This document shows, piece by piece, positions 35,551 through 48,540 of a stretch of DNA of 64,000 nucleotides. Under the pieces are notes generated by a model that saw only the letters and a list, made by a program, of their open reading frames with translations, did not search any database and was not told the DNA's origin. The DNA comes from Megachile rotundata (lineage: Eukaryota; Arthropoda; Insecta; Hymenoptera; Megachilidae): contig NW_027473315.1 in the NCBI RefSeq assembly GCF_050947335.1, positions 2,418,001 to 2,482,000 on the forward strand, written 5' to 3'. Numbering within the stretch: the stretch's first letter is position 1; each line of letters starts with the position of its first letter. A program made the position numbers and the translations under genes.

Positions 35551-37972
35551 GCGATTGTATGATTGCGATTGTATGATTGCCATTTTATGAGTGTGATTAT
35601 ATGATTATGATTGTATGATTGTGATTGTATGATTGTGATTGTATGATTGTTTTTGTATGATTGTGATTGTATGATTGTGATTGTATGATTGTGATTGCAT
35701 GATTGTGATTGAATGATTGTGATTGTATGATTGTGATTGTACGATTGTGATTGTATGATTGCGATATTATGATTGTGATTGTATGATTGTGATTGTATGA
35801 TTGTGATTGTATGATTGTGATTGTATGATTGTGATTGTATGATTGTGATTGTATGATTGTGATTGTATGATTGTGATTGTATGATTGTGATTGTATGATT
35901 GTGATTGTATGATTGCGATTGTATGATTGTGATTGTATGATTGAGATTGTATGATTGTGATTGTATTATTGTGGTTGTATGATTGTGATTGTATGATTGT
36001 GATTGTATGATTGTGATTGTATGATTGTTTTTGTATGATTGTGATTGTATAGTAGTAATTGTATGATTGTCATCGTATGATTGTCATTGTATGATTGTGA
36101 TTGTATCATTGTGATTGAATGATTGTGAGTGTATGATTGCGATTGTATGATTGCGATCATATGATTGTGATTGTTTGATTGCGATTGTATGATTGTGATT
36201 GTATGATTGTGATTGTATGATTGTGATTGTATGATTGTGATTGTATGATTGTGATTGTATGATTGTGATTGTATGATTGTGATTGTATGATTGTGATTGT
36301 ATGATTGTGATTGTAAGATGGCGCGTGTATGATTGAGATTGTACGATTGTGATTGTATGATTGTGATCATATGGTTCTGATTGTTCGATTGCGATTGTAC
36401 GATTGTGATTGCATGATTGTGATTGCATGATTGTTTTTGTATGATTGTGATTCTATGATTCCGATGTTATGATTGTGCCTGCATGATTGTGATGTTATGA
36501 TTGTGATTGTATGATTGCGATTGTATGATTGCAATTTTATGAGTGTGATTATATGATTATGATTGTATGATTGGGATTGTATGATTGTGATTGTATGATT
36601 GTTTTTGTATGATTGTGATTGTATGATTGTGGTTGTATGATTGTGATTGCATGATTGTGATTGAATGATTGTGATTGTATGATTGTGATTGTACGATTGT
36701 GATTGTATGATTGCGATATTATGATTGTGATTGTATGATTGTGAATGTATGATTGTGATTGTATGATTGTGATTGTATGATTGTGATTGTATGATTGTGA
36801 TTTTATGGTTGTTTTTGTATGATTGTGATTGTATAGTAGTAATTGTATGATTGTCATCGTATGATTGTGATTGTATGATTGTGATTGTATGATTGAGATT
36901 GTATGATTGTGATTGTATTATTGTGGTTGTATGATTGTGATTGTATGATTGTGATTGTATGATTGTGAATGTATGATTGTGATTGTATGATTGTGATTGT
37001 ATGATTGTGATTGTATGATTGTGATTGTATGATTGTTTTTGTATGATTGTGATTGTATAGTAGTAATTGTATGATTGTCATCGTATGATTGTGATTGTAT
37101 GATTGTGATTGTATGATTGTGATTTTATGGTTGTTTTTGTATGATTGTGATTGTATAGTAGTAATTGTATGATTGTCATCGTATGATTGTGATTGTATGA
37201 ATGTGATTGTATGATTGTGATTGTATGATTGAGATTGTATTATTGTGATTGTATTATTGTGGTTGTATGATTGTGATTGTATGATTGTGATTGTATGATT
37301 GTGAATGTATGATTGTGATTGTATGATTGTGATTGTATGATTGTGATTGTATGATTGTGATTGTATGGTTGTGATTGTATGATTGTTTTTGTATGATTGT
37401 GATTGTATGATTGTGATTGTATGATTGTGATTGTATGATTGAGATTGTATGATTGTGATTGTATTATTGTGATTGTATGATTGTGATTGTATGATTGTGA
37501 TTGTATGATTGTGAATGTATGATTGTGGTTGTATGATTGTGATTGTATGATTGTTTTTGTATGATTGTGATTGTATAGTAGTAATTGTATGATTGTCATC
37601 GTATGATTGTGATTGTATGATTGTTTTTGTATGATTGTGATTGTATAGTAGTAATTGTATGATTGCCTTCGTATGATTGTGATCGTATGATTGTGATTGT
37701 ATAATTGTGATTGTATTATTGTGATTGTATGATTGAGATTGTATGATTGTGATTGGACTATTGTGATTGTATGATTGTGATTGTATGATTGTGATTGTAT
37801 GATTGTGAATGTATGATTGTGATTGTATGATAGTGATTGTGTGATTGTGATTGTATGATTGTTTTTGTATGATTGTGATTGTATAGTAGTAATTGTATGA
37901 TTGTCATCGTATGATTGTGATTGTATGATTGTTTTTGTATGATTGTGATTGTATAGTAGTAATTGTATGATT
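35551..37972. repeat. ~2.93-kb higher-order block, copy 3 (504 bp shorter)
   Basis: Follows copy 2 directly. Markers match copy 2 at shift 2,926 bp (33389 against 36315; 33615 against 36541), then at shift 2,422 bp (TTGGACTATTG at 35333 against 37755). So 504 bp, 36 monomers, are absent relative to copy 2. A private CCGATG variant near 36471 replaces CTGATG of copies 2 and 4. Confidence 0.8.
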
Positions 37973-40142
37973 GTCTTCGTATGATTGTGATTGTATGATT
38001 GTGATTGTATGATTGTGATTGTATGATTGTGATTGTATGATTGTGATTGCATGATTGTGATTGTATGATTGTGATTGTATGATTGTGATTGTATGATTGT
38101 GAATGTATGATTGTGATTGTATGATAGTGATTGTGTGATTGTGATTGTATGATTGTTTTTGTATGATTGTGATTGTATAGTAGTAATTGTATGATTGTCA
38201 TCGTATGATTGTGATTGTATGATTGTTTTTGTATGATTGTGATTGTATAGTAGTAATTGTATGATTGTCTTCGTATGATTGTGATTGTATGATTGTGATT
38301 GTATGATTGTGATTGCATGATTGTGATTGTATGATTGTGATTGTATGATTGTGATTGCATGATTGTGATTGTATGATTGTGATTGTATGATTGTGATTGT
38401 ATGATTGTTTTTGTATGATTGTGATTGTATGATTCTGATTGTATGATTGTGATAGTATGATTGTGATTGTATGATTGTGGTTGTATGATTGTGATTGTAT
38501 GATAGTGATTGTATGATTGTGATTGTATGATTGGGATTGTATGATTGAGATTGTATGATTGTGATTGTATTATGGTGACTGTATGATTGTGATTGTATGA
38601 TTGTGATTGTATGATTGTGATTGCATGATTGTGATTGAATGATTGTGATTGTATAATTGTGATTGTACGATTGTGATTGTATGATTGTGATTGTATGATT
38701 GCGATAGTATGATTGGGATTGTATGATTGTGATTGTATGATTGCGATTGTATGATTGAGATTGTACGATTGTGATTGGATTATTGTGATTGTATGATTGT
38801 GATTGTATGATTGTGATTGTATGATTGTGAATGTATGATTGTGATTGTATGATTGTTTTTGTATGATTGTGATTGTATGATTGTGATTGTATGATTGTGA
38901 TTGTATGATTGTGATTGTATTATTGTGATTGTATGATTGCGATTGTATGATTGTGATAGTATGATTGTGATTGTATGATTGTGATTGTATGATTGTGATT
39001 GTATGATTGTGATTGTATGATTGTGATTGTATGATTGTGATTGTATGATTGCGATTGTATGATTGTGATTGTATGATTGAGATTGTATGATTGTGATTGT
39101 ATAGTAGTAATTGTATGATTGCCATCGTATGATTGTGATTGTATGATTGTTTTTGTATGATTGTGATTGTATAGTAGTAATTGTATGATTGTCTTCGTAT
39201 GATTGTGATCGTATGATTGTGATCGTATGATTGTGATTGTATGATTGTGATTGTATCATTGTGATTGAATGATTGTGAGCGTATGATTGTGAGTGTATGA
39301 TTGTGATCGTATGATTGTGATTGTATGATTGTGATTGTATCATTGTGATTGAATGATTGTGAGCGTATGATTGTGAGTGTATGATTGTGATTGTATGATT
39401 GTTTTTGTATGATTGTGATTGTATGATTGTGATCGTACGATTGTGATCGTATGATTGTGATTGTATGATTGTGATCGTTTGATTGTGGTTGTATAATTAT
39501 GGTTCTATTATTGTGATTGTATGATTGTTCTTGTATGATTATGATCATATGATTGTAATTGCATGATTGTGATTGTATGATTGTGATTGTATGGTTGTGA
39601 TTGTATGATTGCGATAGTAGGATTGTGATTGTATAATTGTGATTGTATGATTGTGATTGTATGATTGTGATTGTATGATTGCGATAGTATGATTGTGATT
39701 GTATGATTGTGATTGTATAATTGTGATTGTACGATTGTGATTGTATGATTGTGATTGTATGATTGTGATTGTATGATTGTTTTTGTATGATTGTGATTGT
39801 ATAGTAGTAATTGTATGATTGTCATCGTATGATTGTCATTGTATGATTGTGATTGTATCATTGTGATTGAATGATTGTGAGTGTATGATTGCGATTGTAT
39901 GATTGCGATCGTATGATTGTGATTGTTTGATTGCGATTGTATGATTGTGATTGTATGATTGTGATTGTATGATTGTGATTGTATGATTGTGATTGTATGA
40001 TTGTGATTGTAAGATGGCGCGTGTATGATTGAGATTGTACGATTGTGATTGTATGATTGTGATTGCATGATTGTTTTTGTATGATTGTGATTCTATGATT
40101 CTGATTTTATGATTGTGCCTGCATGATTGTGATGGTATGATT

Positions 40143-43096
40143 GCGATTGTATGATTGCGATTGTATGATTGCCATTTTATGAGTGTGATTATATGATTAT
40201 GATTGTATGATTGTGATTGTATGATTGTGATTGTATGATTGTTTTTGTATGATTGTGATTGTATGATTGTGATTGTATGATTGTGATTGCATGATTGTGA
40301 TTGAATGATTGTGATTGTATGATTGTGATTGTACGATTGTGATTGTATGATTGCGATATTATGATTGTGATTGTATGATTGTGATTGTATGATTGTGATT
40401 GTATGATTGTGATTGTATGATTGTGATTGTATGATTGTGATTGTATGATTGTGATTGTATGATTGTGATTGTATGATTGTGATTGTATGATTGTGATTGT
40501 ATGATTGTGATTGTATGATTGCGATTGTATGATTGTGATTGTATGATTGAGATTGTATGATTGTGATTGTATTATTGTGGTTGTATGATTGTGATTGTAT
40601 GATTGTGATTGTATGATTGTGATTGTATGATTGTTTTTGTATGATTGTGATTGTATAGTAGTAATTGTATGATTGTCATCGTATGATTGTCATTGTATGA
40701 TTGTGATTGTATCATTGTGATTGAATGATTGTGAGTGTATGATTGCGATTGTATGATTGCGATCATATGATTGTGATTGTTTGATTGCGATTGTATGATT
40801 GTGATTGTATGATTGTGATTGTATGATTGTGATTGTATGATTGTGATTGTATGATTGTGATTGTATGATTGTGATTGTATGATTGTGATTGTATGATTGT
40901 GATTGTATGATTGTGATTGTATGATTGTGATTGTAAGATGGCGCGTGTATGATTGAGATTGTACGATTGTGATTGTATGATTGTGATCATATGGTTCTGA
41001 TTGTTCGATTGCGATTGTACGATTGTGATTGCATGATTGTGATTGCATGATTGTTTTTGTATGATTGTGATTCTATGATTCTGATGTTATGATTGTGCCT
41101 GCATGATTGTGATGTTATGATTGTGATTGTATGATTGCGATTGTATGATTGCAATTTTATGAGTGTGATTATATGATTATGATTGTATGATTGGGATTGT
41201 ATGATTGTGATTGTATGATTGTTTTTGTATGATTGTGATTGTATGATTGTGGTTGTATGATTGTGATTGCATGATTGTGATTGAATGATTGTGATTGTAT
41301 GATTGTGATTGTACGATTGTGATTGTATGATTGCGATATTATGATTGTGATTGTATGATTGTGAATGTATGATTGTGATTGTATGATTGTGATTGTATGA
41401 TTGTGATTGTATGATTGTGATTTTATGGTTGTTTTTGTATGATTGTGATTGTATAGTAGTAATTGTATGATTGTCATCGTATGATTGTGATTGTATGATT
41501 GTGATTGTATGATTGAGATTGTATGATTGTGATTGTATTATTGTGGTTGTATGATTGTGATTGTATGATTGTGATTGTATGATTGTGAATGTATGATTGT
41601 GATTGTATGATTGTGATTGTATGATTGTGATTGTATGATTGTGATTGTATGATTGTTTTTGTATGATTGTGATTGTATAGTAGTAATTGTATGATTGTCA
41701 TCGTATGATTGTGATTGTATGATTGTGATTGTATGATTGTGATTTTATGGTTGTTTTTGTATGATTGTGATTGTATAGTAGTAATTGTATGATTGTCATC
41801 GTATGATTGTGATTGTATGATTGTGATTGTATGATTGAGATTGTATTATTGTGATTGTATTATTGTGGTTGTATGATTGTGATTGTATGATTGTGATTGT
41901 ATGATTGTGAATGTATGATTGTGATTGTATGATTGTGATTGTATGATTGTGATTGTATGATTGTGATTGTATGGTTGTGATTGTATGATTGTTTTTGTAT
42001 GATTGTGATTGTATGATTGTGATTGTATGATTGTGATTGTATGATTGAGATTGTATGATTGTGATTGTATTATTGTGATTGTATGATTGTGATTGTATGA
42101 TTGTGATTGTATGATTGTGAATGTATGATTGTGGTTGTATGATTGTGATTGTATGATTGTTTTTGTATGATTGTGATTGTATAGTAGTAATTGTATGATT
42201 GTCATCGTATGATTGTGATTGTATGAGTGTTTTTGTGTGATTGTGATTGTATAGTAGTAATTGTATGATTGTCTCCGTATGATTGTGATTGTATGATTGT
42301 GATTGTATGATTGTGATTGCATGATTGTGATTGAATGATTGTGATTGTATGATTGTGATTGTACGATTGTGATTGTATGATTGCGATATTATGATTGTGA
42401 TTGTACGATCGCGATAGTATGATTGTGATTGTATGATTGTGATTGTATGATTGTGATTGTATGATTGTGATTGTATGATTGTGATTGTATGATTGTGATT
42501 GTATGATTGTGATTGTATGATTGTGATTGTATGATTGTGATTGTATGATTGTGATTGTATGATTGAGATTGTATGATTGTGATTGTATTATTGTGATTGT
42601 ATGATTGTGATTGTATGATTGTGATTGTATGATTGTGAATGTATGATTGTGGTTGTATGATTGTGATTGTATGATTGTTTTTGTATGATTGTGATTGTAT
42701 AGTAGTAATTGTATGATTGTCATCGTATGATTGTGATTGTATGATTGTTTTTGTATGATTGTGATTGTATAGTAGTAATTGTATGATTGCCTTCGTATGA
42801 TTGTGATCGTATGATTGTGATTGTATAATTGTGATTGTATTATTGTGATTGTATGATTGAGATTGTATGATTGTGATTGGACTATTGTGATTGTATGATT
42901 GTGATTGTATGATTGTGATTGTATGATTGTGAATGTATGATTGTGATTGTATGATAGTGATTGTGTGATTGTGATTGTATGATTGTTTTTGTATGATTGT
43001 GATTGTATAGTAGTAATTGTATGATTGTCATCGTATGATTGTGATTGTATGATTGTTTTTGTATGATTGTGATTGTATAGTAGTAATTGTATGATT
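40143..43096. repeat. ~2.93-kb higher-order block, copy 4
   Basis: Separated from copy 3 by about 2.2 kb of other ordered satellite. Matches copy 2 at shift 7,532 to 7,546 bp (markers 32649/40181, 33389/40935, 35333/42879) and copy 3 at 4,620 bp (36315/40935). It retains the GTCTCCG segment, so it derives from a copy-2-like and not a copy-3-like block. Sequence after it (43.1-43.9 kb) again resembles what follows copy 3 (the TATGGTGACTG monomer at 38571 and 43667). Confidence 0.78.
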
Positions 43097-46000
43097 GTCT
43101 TCGTATGATTGTGATTGTATGATTGTGATTGTATGATTGTGATTGTATGATTGTGATTGCATGATTGTGATTGTATGATTGTGATTGTATGATTGTGATT
43201 GTATGATTGTGAATGTATGATTGTGATTGTATGATAGTGATTGTGTGATTGTGATTGTATGATTGTTTTTGTATGATTGTGATTGTATAGTAGTAATTGT
43301 ATGATTGTCATCGTATGATTGTGATTGTATGATTGTTTTTGTATGATTGTGATTGTATAGTAGTAATTGTATGATTGTCTTCGTATGATTGTGATTGTAT
43401 GATTGTGATTGTATGATTGTGATTGTATGATTGTGATTGTATGATTGTGATTGCATGATTGTGATTGTATGATTGTGATTGTATGATTGTGATTGTATGA
43501 TTGTTTTTGTATGATTGTGATTGTATGATTCTGATTGTATGATTGTGATAGTATGATTGTGATTGTATGATTGTGGTTGTATGATTGTGATTGTATGATA
43601 GTGATTGTATGATTGTGATTGTATGATTGGGATTGTATGATTGAGATTGTATGATTGTGATTGTATTATGGTGACTGTATGATTGTGACTGTATGATTGT
43701 GATTGTATGATTGTGATTGCATGATTGTGATTGAATGATTGTGATTGTATAATTGTGATTGTACGATTGTGATTGTATGATTGTGATTGTATGATTGCGA
43801 TAGTATGATTGGGATTGTATGATTGTGATTGTATGATTGCGATTGTATGATTGAGATTGTACGATTGTGATTGGATTATTGTGATTGTATGATTGTGATT
43901 GTATGATTGTGATTGTATGATTGTGAATGTATGATTGTGATTGTATGATTGTGATTGTATGATTGTGATTGTATTATTGTGATTGTATGATTGTGATTGT
44001 ATGATTGTGATTGTATGATTGTGAATGTATGATTGTGATTGTATGAATGTGATTGTATGATTGTGGTTGTATGATTGTTTTTGTATGATTGTGATTGTAT
44101 AGTAGTAATTGTATGATTGTCATCGTATGATTGTGATTGTATGATTGTGATTGTATAGTAGTAATTGTATGATTGTCTTCGTATGATTGTGATCGTATGA
44201 TTGTGATTGTATGATTGTGATTGTATGATTGTGATTGTATGATTGTGATTGTATCATTGTGATTGTATGATTGTGATCATATGATTGTGATTGTATGATT
44301 GTGATTGTATGATTGTTTTTGTATGATTGTGATTGTATAGTAGTAATTGTATGATTGTCATCGTATGATTGTGATAGTATGATTGTTTTTGTATGATTGT
44401 GATTGTATAGTAGTAATTGTATGATTGACTTCGTATGATTGTGATCGTATGATTGTGATTGTATGATTGTGATTGTATGATTGTTTTTGTATGATTGTGA
44501 TTGTATAGTAGCAATTGTATGATTGTCATCGTATGATTGTGATTGTATGATTGTTTTTGTATGATTGTGATTGTATAGTAGTAATTGTATGATTGTCTTC
44601 GTATGATTGTGATCGTATGATTGTGATTTTATGATTGTGATTGTATGATTGTGATTGTATGATTGTGATTGTATCATTGTGATTGTATGATTGTGATCAT
44701 ATGATTGTGATCATATGATTGTGATTGTATGATTGTGATTGTATGATTGTTTTTGTATGATTGTGATTGTATGATTGTGATTGTATGATTGTGATTGTAT
44801 GATTGTGATTGTATGATTGTGATTGTATGATTGTGATTGTATGATTGTGATTGTATTATTGTGATTGTATGATTGTGATTGTATGATTGCGATAGTATGA
44901 TTGCGATAGTATGATTGTGATTGTATGATTGTGATTGTATGATTGTGATTGTATGATTCTGATTGTATGATTGTGATTGTATGATTGTGATTGTATGATT
45001 GTGATTGTATGATTGTGGTTGTATGATTGTGATTGTATGATAGAGATTGTATGATTGTGATTGTATTATTGTGATTGTATGATTGTGATTGTATGATTGT
45101 GATTGTATGATTGTGAATGTATGATTGTGATTGTATGATTGTGATTGTATGATTGTTTTTGGATGATTGTGATTGTATAGTAGTAATTGTATGATTGTCA
45201 TCGTATGATTGTGATTGTATGATTGTTTTTGTATGATTGTGATTGTATAGTAGTAATTGTATGATTGTCTTCGTATGATTGTGATCGTATGATTGTGATT
45301 GTATGATTGTGATTGTATGATTGTGATTGCATGATTGTGATTGTATGATTGTGATTGTATCATTGTTTTTGTATGATTGTGATTGTATGATTGCGATTGT
45401 GTGATTGTGATTGTATGATTGTGATTGTATGATTGGGATGGTATGATTGTGATTGTATGATTGTGATTGTATGATTGTGATTGTATGATTGTGATTGTAT
45501 GATTGCGATTGTATGCTTGTGATTGTATGATTGTGATTGTATGATTGTGATTGTATGATTGCGATTGTATGATTGCGATCGTATGATTGTGATTGTTTGA
45601 TTGCGATTGTATGATTGCGGATTGTATGATTGTGATTGTATGATCGTGATTGTATGATTGTGATTGTATGATTGTGATTGTATGATTGTGATTGTATGAT
45701 TGTGATTGTATAGTAGTAATTGTATGATTGTCATCGTATGATTGTGATTGTATGATTGTGATTGTATGATTGAGATTGTATGATTGTGATTGTATGATTG
45801 TGATTGTATGATTGTGATTGTATGATTGTGATTGTATGATTGTGATTGTATGATTGTGATTGTATGATTGTGATTGTATGATTGCGATTGTATGATTGTG
45901 ATTGTATGATTGAGATTGAATGATTGTGATTGTATTATTGTGGTTGTATGATTGTAATTGTATGATTGTGATTGTATGATTGTGAATGTATGATCGTGAT

Positions 46001-47670
46001 TGTATGATTGTGATTGTATGATTGTGATTGTATGATTGTTTTTGTATGATTGTGATTGTATAGTAGTAATTGTATGATTGTCATCGTATGATTGTGATTG
46101 TATGATTGTTTTTGTGTGATTGTGATTGTATAGTAGTAATTGTATGATTGTCTCCGTATGATTGTGATCGTATGATTGTGATTGTATGATTGTGATTGCA
46201 TGATTGTGATTGAATGATTGTGATTGTATGATTGTGATTGTATCATTGTGATTGTATGATTGTGATCATATGATTGTGATTGTATGATTGTGATTGTATG
46301 ATTGTTTTTGTATGATTGTGATTGTATGATTGTGATTGTATGATTGTGATTGTATGATTGTTTTTGTATGATTGTGATTGTATGATTGTGATTGTATGAT
46401 TGTGATTGCATGATTGTGATTGAATGATTGCGACTGTATGATTGTGATTGTGCGATTGTGATTGTATGATTGCGATATTATGATTGTGATTGTATGATTG
46501 TGATTGTATGATTGTGATTGTATGATTGTGATTGTATGATTGTGATTGTATGATTGTGATTGTATGATTGTGATTGTATGATTGTGATTGTATGATTGTG
46601 ATTGTATGATTGTGATTGTATGATTGTGATTGTATGATTGCGATTGTATGATTGTGATTGTATGATTGAGATTGTATGATTGTGATTGTATTATTGTGGT
46701 TGTATGATTGTTTTTGTATGATTGTGATTGTATAGTAGTAATTGTATGATTGTCATCGTATGATTGTGATTGTATGATTGTGATTGTATAGTAGTAATTG
46801 TATGATTGTCTTCGTATGATTGTGATCGTATGATTGTGATTGTATGATTGTGATTGTATGATTGTGATTGTATGATTGTGATTGTATCATTGTGATTGTA
46901 TGATTGTGATCATATGATTGTGATTGTATGATTGTGATTGTATGATTGTTTTTGTATGATTGTGATTGTATAGTAGTAATTGTATGATTGTCATCGTATG
47001 ATTGTGATTGTACGATTGTTTTTGTATGATTGTGATTGTATAGTAGTAATTGTATGATTGACTTCGTATGATTGTGATCGTATGATTGTGATTTAATGAT
47101 TGTGATTGTATGATTGTTTTTGTATGATTGTGATTGTATAGTAGTAATTGTATGATTGTCATCGTATGATTGTGATTGTATGATTGTTTTTGTATGATTG
47201 TGATTGTATAGTAGTAATTGTATGATTGTCTTCGTATGATTGTGATCGTATGATTGTGATTGTATGATTGTAATTGTATGATTGTGATTGTATGATTGTG
47301 ATTGTATGATTGTGATTGTATCATTGTGATTGTATGATTGTGATCATATGATTGTGATTGTATGATTGTGATTGTATGATTGTGATTGTATGATTGTGAT
47401 TGTATGATTGTGATTGTATGATTGTGATTGTATGATTGAGATTGTATGATTGTGATTGTATTATTGTGATTGTATGATTGTGATTGTATGATTGTGATTG
47501 TATGATTGTGAATGTATGATTGTGATTGTATGATTGTGATTGTATGATTGTGATTGTATGATTGTGATTGTATGATTGTGATCATATGATTGTGATTGTA
47601 TGATTGTGATTGTATGATTGTTTTTGTATGATTGTGATTGTATGATTGTGATTGTATGATTGTGATTGTA

Positions 47671-48540
47671 TTATTGTGATTGTATGATTGTGATTGTATG
47701 ATTGTGACTGTATGATTGCGATAGTATGATTGTGATTGTATGATTGTGATTGTATGATTGTGATTGTATGATTGTGATTGTATGATAGTGATTGTGTGAT
47801 TCTGATTGTATGATTGTTTTTGTATGATTGTGATTGTATAGTAGTAATTGTATGATTGTCATCGTATGGTTGTGATTGTATGATTGTTTTTGTGTGATTG
47901 TGATTGTATAGTAGTAATTGTATGATTGTCTTCGTATGATTGTGATCGTATGATAGTGATTGTATGATTGTGATTGTATGATTGTGATTGTATGATTGTG
48001 ATTGTATGATTGTGATTGTATCATTGCGATTGTATGATTGTGATTATATGATTGTCATTGCATGATTGTTTTTGTATGATTGTGATTGTATGATTGTGGT
48101 TGTATGATTGTGCCTGTATGATTGTGATGGTATGATTGTGATTGTATGATTGCGATTGTATGATTGCAATTTTATGAGTGTGATTATATGATTATGATTG
48201 TATGATTGTGATTGTATGATTGTTTTTGTATGATTGTGATTGTATGATTGTGATTGTATGATTGTGATTGCATGATTGTGGTTGTATGATTATGGTTCTA
48301 TTATTGTGATTTTATGATTGTTCTTGTATGATTATGATCGTATGATTGTAATTGCATGATCGTGATTGTATGATTGTGATTGTATGATTGTGATTGTATG
48401 ATTGTGATTATATTATTGCGATAGTACGATTGTGATTGTATGATTGTGATTGCATGATTGTGATTGTATGATTGTGATTGTATGATTGTGATTGTATGAT
48501 TGTGATTGTATTATTGTGATTGTATGATTGCGATAGTATG
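47671..48540. repeat. Left-arm-type satellite segment in right arm (1)
   Basis: Here the array switches to variants typical of 1-16 kb: GTCATTGCATG after GATTATATG, GCCTGTATG (not GCCTGCATG), GATTATATTATTG with GCGATAGTACG. ATGAGTG marker at 48176. The same segment type recurs near 54.5-55.1 kb and 62.3-62.8 kb. Confidence 0.7.
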
